A stretch of 5,088 bases of DNA from Methanosphaera sp. rholeuAM74 (GTDB taxonomy: Archaea > Methanobacteriota > Methanobacteria > Methanobacteriales > Methanobacteriaceae), in the NCBI GenBank assembly GCA_003266075.1, contig MUZZ01000120.1:1923-7010 (forward strand), in the 5' to 3' direction. Shown piece by piece: positions 4,930 to 5,088 of the stretch. The notes under the pieces were generated by a model. The model was not told where the DNA came from. It was given only the letters and a program-made list of their open reading frames with translations, and searched no databases. The first letter of the stretch is position 1. Each line of letters opens with the position of its first letter. A program made the translations under genes and the position numbers.

Positions 4930-5088
4930 TTAGTTTATGAATTTACTGATTAACACAACTGCTCCGAATCCGATTATAAACATTGCGATTCCTAAAAGGA
5001 TGTTGTTTAATGTGAATATGGAATTATTGTTAATTTCATCTGTGGTTGTGTTGTTTATAGTAGTATTATTGTCAGTAGTGTTATTAGT
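4930..5088 (-). CDS. C-terminal end of a membrane-anchored surface protein (runs off right edge)
   Basis: Last 52 residues of a gene that begins beyond the right edge. They read as an Asn/Thr-rich stalk containing three tandem pentapeptides of form xNNTT (TNNTT, DNNTT, INNTT), then TDEINNNS, a hydrophobic helix (about ILLGIAMFIIGFGAVVLI) and a short basic end SKFIN. The stalk holds seven overlapping N-X-S/T sequons and is probably glycosylated. The layout fits a large extracellular protein fixed to the membrane by its C-terminus, either an adhesin-like protein or, given the cbiM and ExbB-like neighbours, a CobN-like chelatase-related surface protein as seen in some methanogens. The sequence visible here cannot decide. 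The stop lies 16 bases before the cbiM ATG, so the gene is probably in the same operon. Confidence 0.75.
   Translation of the reverse strand, partial: TNNTTDNNTTINNTTTDEINNNSIFTLNNILLGIAMFIIGFGAVVLISKFIN
5044..5088 (-). repeat. Tandem 15-base units coding for xNNTT pentapeptides
   Basis: Three consecutive 15-base units (5074-5088, 5059-5073, 5044-5058) encode TNNTT, DNNTT and INNTT. The codons vary (AAT/AAC, ACT/ACA/ACC), so the repeat is conserved more in protein than in DNA. It may continue beyond the right edge. Confidence 0.6.

Overview
The window looks like chromosomal DNA from a very AT-rich methanogenic archaeon, most likely of the order Methanobacteriales (Methanosphaera- or Methanobrevibacter-like). 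The genus is inferred from composition and gene content and is not proven. Supporting signs are archaeal TATA-type boxes upstream of purD and argF, oligo-T runs after genes, strong GGAGG/GAGGTG ribosome binding sites, and an ExbB-like protein paired with a DUF2149 protein, a combination typical of methanogens. Every gene I can support is on the minus strand, so transcription runs from right to left.

Right part (about 5088 to 2057): a tightly packed run of six genes, probably one operon whose promoter and first gene(s) lie beyond the right edge. In transcription order they are: (1) the C-terminal end of a surface protein with an Asn/Thr-rich stalk and a membrane anchor; (2) a CbiM/NikM-type cobalt or nickel uptake component; (3) a small secreted, C-terminally anchored protein with an alternating alpha/beta ectodomain; (4) a seven-helix membrane protein resembling DUF2162 putative transporters; (5) an ExbB/TolQ/MotA-type proton channel protein; (6) a DUF2149 protein that looks like its ExbD/TolR-type partner. 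Gaps are 0 to 21 bases, one pair overlaps, and one Shine-Dalgarno site overlaps the preceding stop codon. A hairpin followed by T-rich sequence ends the unit. Together the genes suggest an envelope machine in which proton-motive force (ExbB/DUF2149) serves extracytoplasmic capture or handling of a metal or metal-tetrapyrrole, with CbiM taking the metal inward. That joint role is inference.

Middle (2056 to 1753): about 300 bases without a gene. It holds the hairpin terminator, a duplicated 10-base motif, a locally GC-richer dyad block and the purD promoter.

Left part: purD (phosphoribosylamine-glycine ligase, complete, purine synthesis), then a 142-base gap with T-run terminators, a TATA box and a perfect palindrome, then the first 97 codons of argF (ornithine carbamoyltransferase), which runs off the left edge. 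Those two genes are ordinary biosynthetic genes; the interest of the window is in the right-hand envelope/metal cluster.
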